Shown here in pieces: positions 1-5,860 of a stretch of DNA of 5,860 nt. The DNA comes from Cellvibrionales bacterium (GTDB lineage Bacteria > Pseudomonadota > Gammaproteobacteria > Pseudomonadales > UBA7434). The notes beneath the pieces were generated by a model, which made no database searches, was not told where the DNA came from, and was given only the letters and a program-made list of their open reading frames with translations. The stretch is taken from positions 1-5,860 of the forward strand of contig JABIQF010000022.1 in NCBI GenBank assembly GCA_018668095.1, in the 5' to 3' direction. The translations under genes and the position numbers were made by a program. Position 1 is the stretch's first letter; every line of letters starts with the position of its first letter.

Positions 1-85
1 GATTGGAAACGTCTAGGCCGTATGACTAATTATTAATCAGAAATGAACGAACACATCTATTTATTATTAAATGCTTATGGAAATA

Positions 86-637
86 TTAGTCGAATAATTT
101 ATCGGCTGAAATGTCGGCTAAAAACGTGCCTAAGCTGTCTTTATCAGATATCGAAGGCTGGCCACTTAACGGCCACTCAATAGCTAAATCTGTATCATCC
201 CAACGAATACAGACTTCATCACCAGGTGTATAAAAAGCATCGCATTTATAATAAAAATTAACCTCTTCACTCAGCACTAAAAATCCATGAGCAAAACCAG
301 CAGGCACGAACAGTTGATGTCCATTTTCTGAAGATAATTCTGCGCCGACCCATTGACCATAATACGGCGACGATTGACGTAAATCGACAGCCACATCAAA
401 AACGGCTCCAGATAAAACGCTGACTAATTTGGCCTGTGGATTGTTACGCTGATAATGCAAGCCCCGCAGAACACCGGCTACAGACTTTGAATGATTATCT
501 TGTACAAATTCAGCATCAATACCCGCTGCCTTATAATCATCCTGATGATACGTTTGCTCAAAATAGCCACGATCATCGCCAAAGCGACGAGGCGTAATTA
601 ATTTTACATCGGGAATTGCTAAACTACGTACTTCCAT
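86..637 (-). CDS. rfbC: dTDP-4-dehydrorhamnose 3,5-epimerase (RmlC/RfbC)
   Basis: Cytoplasmic enzyme that epimerises C3 and C5 of dTDP-4-keto-6-deoxy-D-glucose, the third step to dTDP-L-rhamnose. The 183-residue product has the usual length of this cupin family. Visible landmarks are FGDDRGYF (19-26), RGLHYQ with the expected catalytic base H61, K70 in QAKLV, FAHGF (116-120), the FYYKCDAFY tyrosines (129-136), IRWDD (144-148) and ISDKD (163-167), whose last Asp probably pairs with H61. I chose the ATG at 637 because from there the N-terminus lines up without gaps with enterobacterial RfbC, and an AAGAG ribosome site sits 8 bases upstream. An in-frame ATG at 664 would add nine residues (MGLDLRVKK) and has a poorer upstream site. 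It is the last gene of the rml cluster, 37 bases after rmlA. The function is firm; only the start is uncertain. Confidence 0.96.
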   Translation of the reverse strand: MEVRSLAIPDVKLITPRRFGDDRGYFEQTYHQDDYKAAGIDAEFVQDNHSKSVAGVLRGLHYQRNNPQAKLVSVLSGAVFDVAVDLRQSSPYYGQWVGAELSSENGHQLFVPAGFAHGFLVLSEEVNFYYKCDAFYTPGDEVCIRWDDTDLAIEWPLSGQPSISDKDSLGTFLADISADKLFD

Positions 638-674
638 TTTTTTTACTCTTAAATCTAAACCCATCGACTTGTTA

Positions 675-1547
675 CTACCACTTGCCTTCAGCCAGTCCTA
701 TTAAGTATTGACCATAAGCATTTTTTTTCATTGTCTCACCTAAACGCATTAACTCTTCACGACCGATATAACCCATGCGCCATGCAATTTCTTCAACACA
801 GGAAATCTTAAGACCCGTACGCTTTTGTACGGTCTCAACAAATGCAGAGGCTGCATATAAAGAATCATGCGTGCCCGTATCTAACCACGCAAATCCTCTG
901 TCCAATACTTCAACATGTAAATTCTTATCGTCTAAATATTTTCGATTCACATCGCTAATCTCAAGCTCACCTCTAGCCGATGGCTTAATTGTTGCTGCAA
1001 TATCAACTACGCTATTATCAAAAAAGTATAACCCTGGAATCGCGAAACGGGATTTAGGCTGTAGCGGTTTTTCTTCTATTGACTGGGCCATTCCCGACTC
1101 ATCAAATTCAACTACACCATAGCGCTCAGGATCTTGTACCGGATAAGCGAAAACAGTTGCACCTGACTGACGCGCCGCTGCTTTTTGTAATAAGTCGGTG
1201 AAATGCATGCCATAAAAAATATTATCACCCAATACTAAACAAACTGAGCTATCACCAATAAATTCTTTACCAATAACAAATGCCTGTGCAAGTCCATCGG
1301 GTGATGGCTGCTCTGCGTATTGAATATTAATACCCAAATCTGAACCATCATTTAGCAGCTCGCTAAAATCAGATAAATCACGTGGCGTACTAATAATTAA
1401 AATGTCTTTTATACCCGCTAGCATTAATACCGATAACGGATAGTAAATCATCGGCTTATCATAAACCGGCAATATTTGCTTACTAATTGTTTTAGTTAGA
1501 GGGTACAGCCTTGTCCCACTTCCACCTGCCAAAATAATGCCTTTCAT
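675..1547 (-). CDS. rfbA: glucose-1-phosphate thymidylyltransferase (RmlA/RfbA)
   Basis: Cytoplasmic nucleotidyltransferase that joins glucose-1-phosphate and dTTP to give dTDP-glucose and pyrophosphate, the entry step of dTDP-rhamnose synthesis. Its 290 residues match the normal length. The N-terminus carries the nucleotide-binding signature GGSGTRLYPLT (8-18), followed by K23 and PVYDKPMIYYPLS (27-39). EQPSPDGLAQA (79-89) belongs to the base and sugar pocket, D108 in LGDN and D223 in WLDTGTH are the expected metal ligands, and EEKP (158-161) and GELEISD (193-199) are the usual sugar-1-phosphate site elements. The C-terminal helical part (about 250-290) contributes to the allosteric dTDP-rhamnose site in known homologues, so feedback inhibition by the end product is likely, though this is inferred from the family. 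The ATG follows a GGGAT ribosome site by 5 bases. It starts 21 bases after the rmlB stop and is followed by rmlC, so it is surely co-transcribed with both. Confidence 0.97.
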   Translation of the reverse strand: MKGIILAGGSGTRLYPLTKTISKQILPVYDKPMIYYPLSVLMLAGIKDILIISTPRDLSDFSELLNDGSDLGINIQYAEQPSPDGLAQAFVIGKEFIGDSSVCLVLGDNIFYGMHFTDLLQKAAARQSGATVFAYPVQDPERYGVVEFDESGMAQSIEEKPLQPKSRFAIPGLYFFDNSVVDIAATIKPSARGELEISDVNRKYLDDKNLHVEVLDRGFAWLDTGTHDSLYAASAFVETVQKRTGLKISCVEEIAWRMGYIGREELMRLGETMKKNAYGQYLIGLAEGKW

Positions 1548-1568
1548 GTTTTATCCCATTAATACTAT

Positions 1569-2675
1569 TTACAGAATGTCTGTTTGTGTACTAACACCTA
1601 AACGCTCGCCCGCATAACTGCCTGAACGAATAGGCTCCCACCACCAGCTATTATTAAGATACCAAGCAACCGTTTTTTTAATTCCTGAATCAAAATTATT
1701 TTTCGGCTGCCAACTCAATTGTGATTTTATTTTCGTTGCATCAATAGCATAACGTTTATCATGACCCAACCTATCTTCTACATATTCTATTAATTCACTA
1801 TAAGACTGGCCATTTTGGCGAGGTCTAAGCGTATCAAGCTGTATACAGATAGCCTGAACAACCTCTAAATTGGTTCGCTCATTATTACCGCCAATGTTAT
1901 ATGTTTCGCCACACACTCCCTGATTAACCGCCAGTACTAATGCCTCGGCATGATCATCAACATACAGCCAGTCACGGACATTGTCACCTTTGCCATATAT
2001 CGGTAATGGTTTTTCATCCAGCGCATTCAGTATCACCAGTGGGATTAATTTTTCGGGAAAATGATAGGGACCATAATTATTCGAGCAGTTAGTCACAATG
2101 ACCGGCAAACCATAAGTATGAAACCACGCTTTAGCGAGGTGATCACTCGCAGCCTTAGATGCAGAATAAGGTGAGCGAGGATCATAAGATGTTTGCTCGG
2201 TAAATAAACCGGTATCTCCTAAGCTGCCATAGACTTCATCGGTTGAAATATGATGAAAACGAAAAGCGGACTTTTCAGGCTCGGGTAATGACTGCCAATA
2301 TTTAAGCGCCACCTGTAAAAGGATAAACGTACCTTTTATATTTGTGTCGATAAAATCATTGGGCGAATCAATCGAACGATCAACATGTGATTCAGCGGCA
2401 AGATTCATAATGGCATCGGGCTTGAATTCATTAACCGCTTTTACCATTGCCGCTTGATCGGCAATATCGGCCTGTAAAAATTGATAGCGATGACTATCAG
2501 CCACATTAACTTCGTCTGCATTAGACCCATCAAACAGTATATTGAGTGAAGATAAATTACCTGCATAAGTCAGCTTATCAACATTTAATACTGAGGCTGT
2601 TGTATTGGCGATTAAATATCGAATTACTGCTGAGCCAATAAAGCCCGCACCGCCTGTCACTAATACTCGATTCAC
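1569..2675 (-). CDS. rfbB: dTDP-glucose 4,6-dehydratase (RmlB/RfbB)
   Basis: Cytoplasmic NAD-dependent extended short-chain dehydrogenase that converts dTDP-glucose to dTDP-4-keto-6-deoxyglucose, step two of the pathway. The 368 residues include the Rossmann motif TGGAGFIG (7-14), DKLTYAGNL (33-41), NLAAESHVDRS (91-101), the dehydratase triad region STDEVYG with T145, D146 and E147, the catalytic pair Y170 and K174 in YSASK, and NCSNNYGPYHFPEKLIP (196-212) plus RDWLYVDDH (234-242) for sugar-nucleotide binding. The start is a GTG at 2675; only one residue precedes the Rossmann strand, so no later start is possible, and AAAGGGTG lies about 9-11 bases upstream. Two oddities: residues 45-62 are roughly eleven residues longer than I recall for the E. 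coli enzyme, and the usual DRPGHD reads DRLGHD here (L303). Neither touches the catalytic residues. It lies 22 bases after rmlD and 21 before rmlA. Confidence 0.97.
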   Translation of the reverse strand: MNRVLVTGGAGFIGSAVIRYLIANTTASVLNVDKLTYAGNLSSLNILFDGSNADEVNVADSHRYQFLQADIADQAAMVKAVNEFKPDAIMNLAAESHVDRSIDSPNDFIDTNIKGTFILLQVALKYWQSLPEPEKSAFRFHHISTDEVYGSLGDTGLFTEQTSYDPRSPYSASKAASDHLAKAWFHTYGLPVIVTNCSNNYGPYHFPEKLIPLVILNALDEKPLPIYGKGDNVRDWLYVDDHAEALVLAVNQGVCGETYNIGGNNERTNLEVVQAICIQLDTLRPRQNGQSYSELIEYVEDRLGHDKRYAIDATKIKSQLSWQPKNNFDSGIKKTVAWYLNNSWWWEPIRSGSYAGERLGVSTQTDIL

Positions 2676-2684
2676 GATTACTTA

Positions 2685-2693
2685 CACCCTTTT
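2685..2693 (-). promoter_or_regulatory. ribosome binding site of rmlB, supporting a GTG start
   Basis: On the minus strand this reads AAAAGGGTG, ending 9 bases before the GTG at 2675 and lying in the 22-base gap after the rmlD stop. It is purine-rich and complementary to the 16S rRNA tail, though the AAGG core is slightly far from the start. Together with the Rossmann strand beginning at residue 2 it makes GTG the credible initiation codon. Confidence 0.55.
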
Positions 2694-2697
2694 AACA

Positions 2698-3606
2698 TTA
2701 CTGTTTCAAATCATTTAATAACTGTTCGCCATGTTGATTAACATAGCGACATAAATCTTTCCGCCAATCAACAAAGCTGTTGATGTTCAATGCATTTAAA
2801 TGTTTGTTTTCCAAAATGGAATTTGTCGGTCTTGTGGCAGCAGTGGGATACTCCTGCGTACTACAAGGAAGAAAATGATGTTTAACATTCATCAATTGAA
2901 AAAACTCACAAGCAAATTCATACCACGAACAATAATCATCGGATGTTGCATGAAATACACCCGATACTTTCTCGCCCGCTGCCCGCTTATTAACAAGTAA
3001 AAGTATTTGATGACTTAATGCGATTGTCGATGTCGGCGAACCATATTGATCATTCACCACCTTAAACTCCTTTTCAGGATTAGCTAAGGTGAGCTTAAGC
3101 ATGGTCTTAAGAAAATTATTTCCATAAAACCCATAGAGCCAGGCGGTGCGAAGAACAGCATAGCCATCAGTCATTATTGCGGCGATATGGTTTTCACCTT
3201 GTAATTTCGACTGACCATAAACGGAAACAGGATCAACAGGATCTGCTTCACAATAAGTACGGTAAAGTGGCTTAGTTCCAGAAAAGACGTAATCTGTTGA
3301 TATATGAATAAGGTAACAACTGTGCTGCTGACACCATTGGGCGAGCGTTTTCGGTGATTCACCGTTAACTAAAAAGGCCTGCTCTTGATTAGCTTCTGCA
3401 TGATCAACGGCCGTATAAGCTGCTGCATTAATAATAATATCGGGCGACAACTTGTCTAAAAGACACAAGCAGGCATCTCGACATGTAATATCCAAGCCGT
3501 AGTCAGAGCCCCTAAGTAATTCAAAATTCTGCAAAGACAGCTGCGCAAAAAGCTCGCCACCAAGCTGACCTTTATCACCAGCAATAAGGATAGTTAATTT
3601 TTTCAA
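2698..3606 (-). CDS. rfbD: dTDP-4-dehydrorhamnose reductase (RmlD/RfbD)
   Basis: Cytoplasmic NAD(P)H-dependent reductase that makes dTDP-L-rhamnose from dTDP-4-keto-L-rhamnose, the final step. At 302 residues it has the family's length. Motifs in order: the dinucleotide-binding loop GDKGQLG (10-16), NAAAYTAVDHAE (60-71), STDYVFSG (103-110), the catalytic Y130 and K134 in YGQSKLQGE, RTAWLYG (153-159), DQYGSPT (186-192) and RPTNS (259-263), close to the usual RPxNS. It is the first gene of the rml cluster. The start is TTG at 3606: an in-frame TAA lies four codons upstream, the Rossmann strand begins at once, and AAGAG sits 6 bases before the TTG, so no ATG alternative exists. A weak start on the first gene may temper its level; that is inference. 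The 97-base spacer to msbA could hold its own promoter. The RmlD assignment is firm from motifs and neighbours. Confidence 0.96.
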   Translation of the reverse strand: MKKLTILIAGDKGQLGGELFAQLSLQNFELLRGSDYGLDITCRDACLCLLDKLSPDIIINAAAYTAVDHAEANQEQAFLVNGESPKTLAQWCQQHSCYLIHISTDYVFSGTKPLYRTYCEADPVDPVSVYGQSKLQGENHIAAIMTDGYAVLRTAWLYGFYGNNFLKTMLKLTLANPEKEFKVVNDQYGSPTSTIALSHQILLLVNKRAAGEKVSGVFHATSDDYCSWYEFACEFFQLMNVKHHFLPCSTQEYPTAATRPTNSILENKHLNALNINSFVDWRKDLCRYVNQHGEQLLNDLKQ

Positions 3607-3651
3607 TGCAAACTCTTAATTAATGAAGTTATATAAGATGTTCAATGCAAA
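3602..3651. repeat. 11-bp direct repeat spanning the rmlD start codon
   Basis: TTCAATGCAAA on the plus strand occurs exactly at 3602-3612 and again at 3641-3651, 39 bases apart. The left copy contains the rmlD initiation codon (CAA on the plus strand, TTG on the minus). Because 39 is a multiple of three, the right copy places a second TTG in the same frame, but a TAA follows nine codons later. It may be a small local duplication, a protein-binding repeat or chance in AT-rich DNA; function is unknown. Confidence 0.5.
3613..3617 (-). promoter_or_regulatory. ribosome binding site of rmlD, fixing a TTG start
   Basis: AAGAG on the minus strand, 6 bases before the TTG at 3606. The next in-frame triplets upstream are GCA, TTT, GAG and then the stop TAA, so this site and the stop leave TTG as the only workable initiation codon. 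Confidence 0.7.
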
Positions 3652-3684
3652 TCAGCTCAAGCGACAAGAATGATCGTCATTATA
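3631..3684 (-). promoter_or_regulatory. candidate promoter(s) for the rml genes
   Basis: The 97-base AT-rich spacer between msbA and rmlD holds two sigma-70-like possibilities on the minus strand. One pairs TTGAGC (3660-3655) with TTATAT (3636-3631) over 18 bases, giving a leader of roughly 20 bases. The other is a perfect TATAAT (3684-3679) that lacks a convincing -35 box. The palindrome AATGATCGTCATT (3669-3681) overlaps the second -10. No GC-rich hairpin followed by a T-run is seen, so msbA transcripts could also run on into rmlD. These are matches by eye only. Confidence 0.3.
3669..3681. repeat. short palindrome in the msbA-rmlD spacer
   Basis: AATGATCGTCATT has perfect 5-base arms (AATGA/TCATT) around a 3-base centre. 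It overlaps the last bases of a TATAAT on the minus strand, where an operator could act. It is too weak and lacks a T-run to be an intrinsic terminator. It could be chance. Confidence 0.3.
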
Positions 3685-3703
3685 AATTATCACTTAATAA
3701 AAT

Positions 3704-5467
3704 TTACTCAGAAAAATCACGCTGAACCATTTTTGCATATAAACCACTAGAAGACATAAGCTCTGCATGGTTGCCCTGTTCAGTTATGCGACCCTCATCT
3801 ACAACAATAATATTGTCAGCATGCTCAACCGTTGAAAGACGATGGGCGATGACAATAGTTGTCCTGCCGTGCATCACTTTTTCTAAGGCATCTTGCACCT
3901 TCACTTCCGATTCATTATCAAGGGCTGAAGTAGCCTCATCAAGAATCAATACCTTCGCATCACGGAGAATGGCTCTAGCAATAGCTAAACGCTGGCGCTG
4001 ACCGCCCGAAAGCATCACACCATTCTCACCCACTACTGTTTGATAACCTTCACTGAGTGCTCGGATAAATTCATCGGCATTCGCAGCTATCGCTGCTGCT
4101 TCAATATCAGCTTGCGAAGCATCATCAACACCATAAGCAATATTAGCCAGTATCGATTCGTTAAACAAAGTTACCTGCTGAGAAACAGTGGCAATATTAT
4201 TTCTTAAAAAAGCCAAACGATATTGATTAACAGCAACGCCATCTAAAGTAATATCGCCATCATCTAGCTCATAAAATCGTGGAATCAAATTTACCAAAGT
4301 CGATTTACCGCCACCTGAACGACCGACCACCGCTAATGTTTGACCCGCAGCCACTTCAAAACTGATATTGTTTAACACTGGCTTTTCACTGCCTTTATAA
4401 GAAAATGCAACTTGATTAAAAGCTAGGTTTCCTTTTAATTCGACATTATCAATTTCACCCGTATCAATTTCTTTATCGTAATCAATATGCTTAAACACTT
4501 CTTCTGCGGCAACAACGGCTTGTAATAATTGCGGATGAACAGCACTAAGACTTCTAATTGGCTTTGGTAACAATCCAGCTGCGGTAACATAAGCAATAAG
4601 CTCAGCAGACTCCATAGTGCTTCGTGATAACAAGACAATATACATAACCAATGCCATCGCCATGACAATTAACATTTGCATTAAAGGCGTATAAATTGAA
4701 CTCACTTTTGCTAAACGTAAACCAATGCTTTTGGCTGTATCACTGGCCTTATGAAACTTTTCATTAGCCTTTGTCTCACCAGAAGATGACTTAACTAATC
4801 GAATACCACCAAACACCTCTGTCGAAACATGATTAAATTCACCAATCGACTCTTGAATGCCACGCCCTAATACTTTGATCTTTTTTCCAATCCAACTGAT
4901 GACCAATGCTAATGGCGGACCAAGAACAAAGAATATCAACGTCAGTTGAAAGTTTTGATAAAACAAATAAGCAAATAAAGCAACAACCGTTAGACCTTCT
5001 CGAACAATGGTCGTTAACGCTTGCGTTGCAAAGTTGACCATAACACCGGTGTTATAAGTAAATAACGCCACTAAACGGCCACTCTTGTTCTCATCAAAGA
5101 AAGGAATAGGTAGAGAAACAATATTAGAAAATAACTCACAGCGAATTCTATGCACTACATTGGCACTCGCCTTACTCATATAATAATTGCCGAGATAACT
5201 CCCTATCCCGCGCATCAATGCAATACCGATACAGCCAAGCGGAATAAGATATAAACCATCAACATATTCACCGTCTAGAGCGCGTACAAACGCCTCCATG
5301 AGAACGGCAAAACCCGGTTGGGAGATTGCAAATAAGGTAAAACCAAAGAACGCGATCAAAAAAAAGTTCGCGAATGGTAATAAGTATTTCAATACACGCT
5401 GATAAATATCTTTAGATAATTTAGCATCGGCCGTCTGTTCATTTATTTTGGTCATTGTCTCTGGCAA
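3704..5467 (-). CDS. msbA: lipid A export ABC transporter, permease/ATP-binding protein MsbA
   Basis: Inner-membrane half-transporter that, as a homodimer, flips lipid A-core from the cytoplasmic to the periplasmic leaflet using ATP. The 587 residues match the MsbA length. The N-terminal half has about six hydrophobic segments (roughly 32-50, 71-90, 156-171, 174-193, 262-281, 288-303). The C-terminal nucleotide-binding domain shows A-loop Y357, Walker A GRSGGGKST (382-390), Q-loop VSQQ (428-431), signature LSGGQRQRLAIARA (486-499), Walker B VLILDE (506-511, catalytic E511), D-loop SALD and switch H542 in IAHRLST. All ATPase residues are intact. The start is probably TTG at 5467, with AAGAAGG 7 bases upstream; the alternative is ATG at 5455, four codons later, with only AGAG very close to it. 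The gene follows the unidentified partial gene by 44 bases and precedes rmlD by 97. A different lipid-linked oligosaccharide exporter of the same family is possible but less likely. Confidence 0.93.
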   Translation of the reverse strand: MPETMTKINEQTADAKLSKDIYQRVLKYLLPFANFFLIAFFGFTLFAISQPGFAVLMEAFVRALDGEYVDGLYLIPLGCIGIALMRGIGSYLGNYYMSKASANVVHRIRCELFSNIVSLPIPFFDENKSGRLVALFTYNTGVMVNFATQALTTIVREGLTVVALFAYLFYQNFQLTLIFFVLGPPLALVISWIGKKIKVLGRGIQESIGEFNHVSTEVFGGIRLVKSSSGETKANEKFHKASDTAKSIGLRLAKVSSIYTPLMQMLIVMAMALVMYIVLLSRSTMESAELIAYVTAAGLLPKPIRSLSAVHPQLLQAVVAAEEVFKHIDYDKEIDTGEIDNVELKGNLAFNQVAFSYKGSEKPVLNNISFEVAAGQTLAVVGRSGGGKSTLVNLIPRFYELDDGDITLDGVAVNQYRLAFLRNNIATVSQQVTLFNESILANIAYGVDDASQADIEAAAIAANADEFIRALSEGYQTVVGENGVMLSGGQRQRLAIARAILRDAKVLILDEATSALDNESEVKVQDALEKVMHGRTTIVIAHRLSTVEHADNIIVVDEGRITEQGNHAELMSSSGLYAKMVQRDFSE

Positions 5468-5474
5468 CTGTGGG

Positions 5475-5481
5475 CCTTCTT
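5475..5481 (-). promoter_or_regulatory. ribosome binding site of msbA, favouring a TTG start
   Basis: AAGAAGG on the minus strand lies 7 bases before TTG at 5467 and 19 bases before the ATG at 5455. The spacing suits the TTG far better than the ATG, so I annotate the longer product while noting that a short AGAG lies just in front of the ATG. Confidence 0.5.
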
Positions 5482-5511
5482 GGATAGTGATTGATATAAA
5501 TGTTCTTATTA

Positions 5512-5860
5512 CTAATCAATGAGATTATACAGCGCTAGATAAATCAGGAAAGAACAAAAAATCACTGTCAGCACCCGTCTTGAAAAACGGAGGAGGATAT
5601 TTCGAATAAAGTAGTTAATGTTTTCTGGCCGGCCCCTTTTACGGCTAAATAATTGAAATGCTGGGTTATTTGACTGAAAGAATGCCTGATATTTAGACAT
5701 ATCTTTACTTAAAAGCTTATCATCAATCCAATCGCTTAAAAGAATCAATTCATCGGAGACCCCAGCCCCTGCTCGGACTTCAAAGTCATACATGGCTTTT
5801 AGACGAAGCTTCCCCGTAACAGCGCCCTGCACAAGCTGTTGTAAATGACTAAAAAGGTGC
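5512..5860 (-). CDS. C-terminal part of an unidentified protein with a terminal hydrophobic helix (5' end beyond window)
   Basis: I do not recognise this gene. The frame is open from the right edge to TAG at 5512-5514, giving 115 visible codons; a GTG at 5832 is in frame, but codons upstream of it (HLFSHLQQL) are open too, so the real start most likely lies outside. The visible part has an acidic, soluble-looking stretch with RAGAGVSDELILLSDWIDD, then FQLFSRKRGRPENINYF, a basic patch ending LLRFSRR, and a hydrophobic segment VLTVIFCSFLIYLALYNL five or fewer residues from the end. By the positive-inside rule the bulk would be cytoplasmic, held to the inner membrane by a C-terminal anchor. It lies 44 bases before msbA on the same strand, so it is probably co-transcribed, and a role in LPS or envelope sugar metabolism is a reasonable guess from position alone. 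A membrane-associated glycosyltransferase or modifying enzyme is possible, but no motif shows it. Confidence 0.7.
   Translation of the reverse strand, partial: HLFSHLQQLVQGAVTGKLRLKAMYDFEVRAGAGVSDELILLSDWIDDKLLSKDMSKYQAFFQSNNPAFQLFSRKRGRPENINYFIRNILLRFSRRVLTVIFCSFLIYLALYNLID

Noticed and set aside
1..36. Possible C-terminal end of a plus-strand gene (DWKRLGRMTNY then TAA)
   Set aside because: Only eleven codons are visible at the edge. A convergent gene ending here is possible but cannot be told from chance.
1..85. Terminator after rmlC
   Set aside because: Only AT-only or imperfect inverted repeats are present, with no GC-rich stem followed by a T-run on the minus strand.
638..664. Nine-residue N-terminal extension of RmlC from the ATG at 664
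   Set aside because: Gapless agreement with RfbC begins at the ATG at 637, which also has the better-placed AAGAG site.
775..1122. 115-codon plus-strand open frame opposite rmlA
   Set aside because: It lies wholly antisense to a gene with intact motifs, and its Ser/Thr-rich composition is typical of a complementary-strand shadow.
2800..3000. 66-codon plus-strand frame opposite rmlD
   Set aside because: Antisense to the RmlD C-terminal coding region, with no recognisable motif or ribosome site.
3174..3362. 62-codon minus-strand frame inside rmlD
   Set aside because: Overlaps rmlD on the same strand in another frame, where rmlD is clearly coding.
3771..4001. 76-codon plus-strand frame opposite the MsbA ATPase domain
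   Set aside because: Mirror of the conserved signature and Walker B region; a shadow.
4435..4668. 77-codon minus-strand frame inside msbA
   Set aside because: Out-of-frame overlap with the MsbA membrane domain; its hydrophobic look comes from the underlying TM-coding sequence.
5524..5529. TATAAT on the minus strand within the last codons of the upstream gene, as a possible msbA promoter
   Set aside because: No convincing -35 box at 16-18 bases, and it encodes the YN of the C-terminus, so it is likely coincidental.

Overview
The window looks like chromosomal DNA of a gammaproteobacterium with fairly low GC, plausibly aquatic or marine. This rests on an MsbA-type lipid A flippase, Gram-negative-type RmlC/A/B/D sequences and AT-rich spacers; genus cannot be fixed by eye. 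All supported genes lie on the minus strand, so transcription runs from the right edge to the left edge.

In transcription order: (1) the C-terminal part of an unrecognised protein ending in a hydrophobic helix (5860 to 5512, open at the window edge); (2) msbA, an ABC exporter that flips lipid A-core across the inner membrane (5467 to 3704); (3) a 97-bp AT-rich spacer with promoter-like elements, a small palindrome and an 11-bp direct repeat; (4) the complete dTDP-L-rhamnose set in the order rmlD, rmlB, rmlA, rmlC (3606 to 86), with gaps of 22, 21 and 37 bases. The last 85 bases hold no clear gene or terminator.

The four Rml enzymes form a closed pathway. RmlA makes dTDP-glucose from glucose-1-phosphate and dTTP, RmlB dehydrates it to the 4-keto-6-deoxy sugar, RmlC epimerises C3 and C5, and RmlD reduces the product to dTDP-L-rhamnose. 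MsbA exports the lipid A-core on which a rhamnose-containing polysaccharide could be placed, so the window reads as an envelope polysaccharide/LPS locus. No glycosyltransferase, Wzx or Wzy is visible; they may lie outside.

This is mostly an ordinary, well-understood region. I see no undescribed system, RNA gene, mobile element or CRISPR array. Points worth a second look are the unidentified partial gene, the non-ATG starts of rmlD (TTG), rmlB (GTG) and probably msbA (TTG), the repeat that includes the rmlD start codon, and two small oddities in RmlB.
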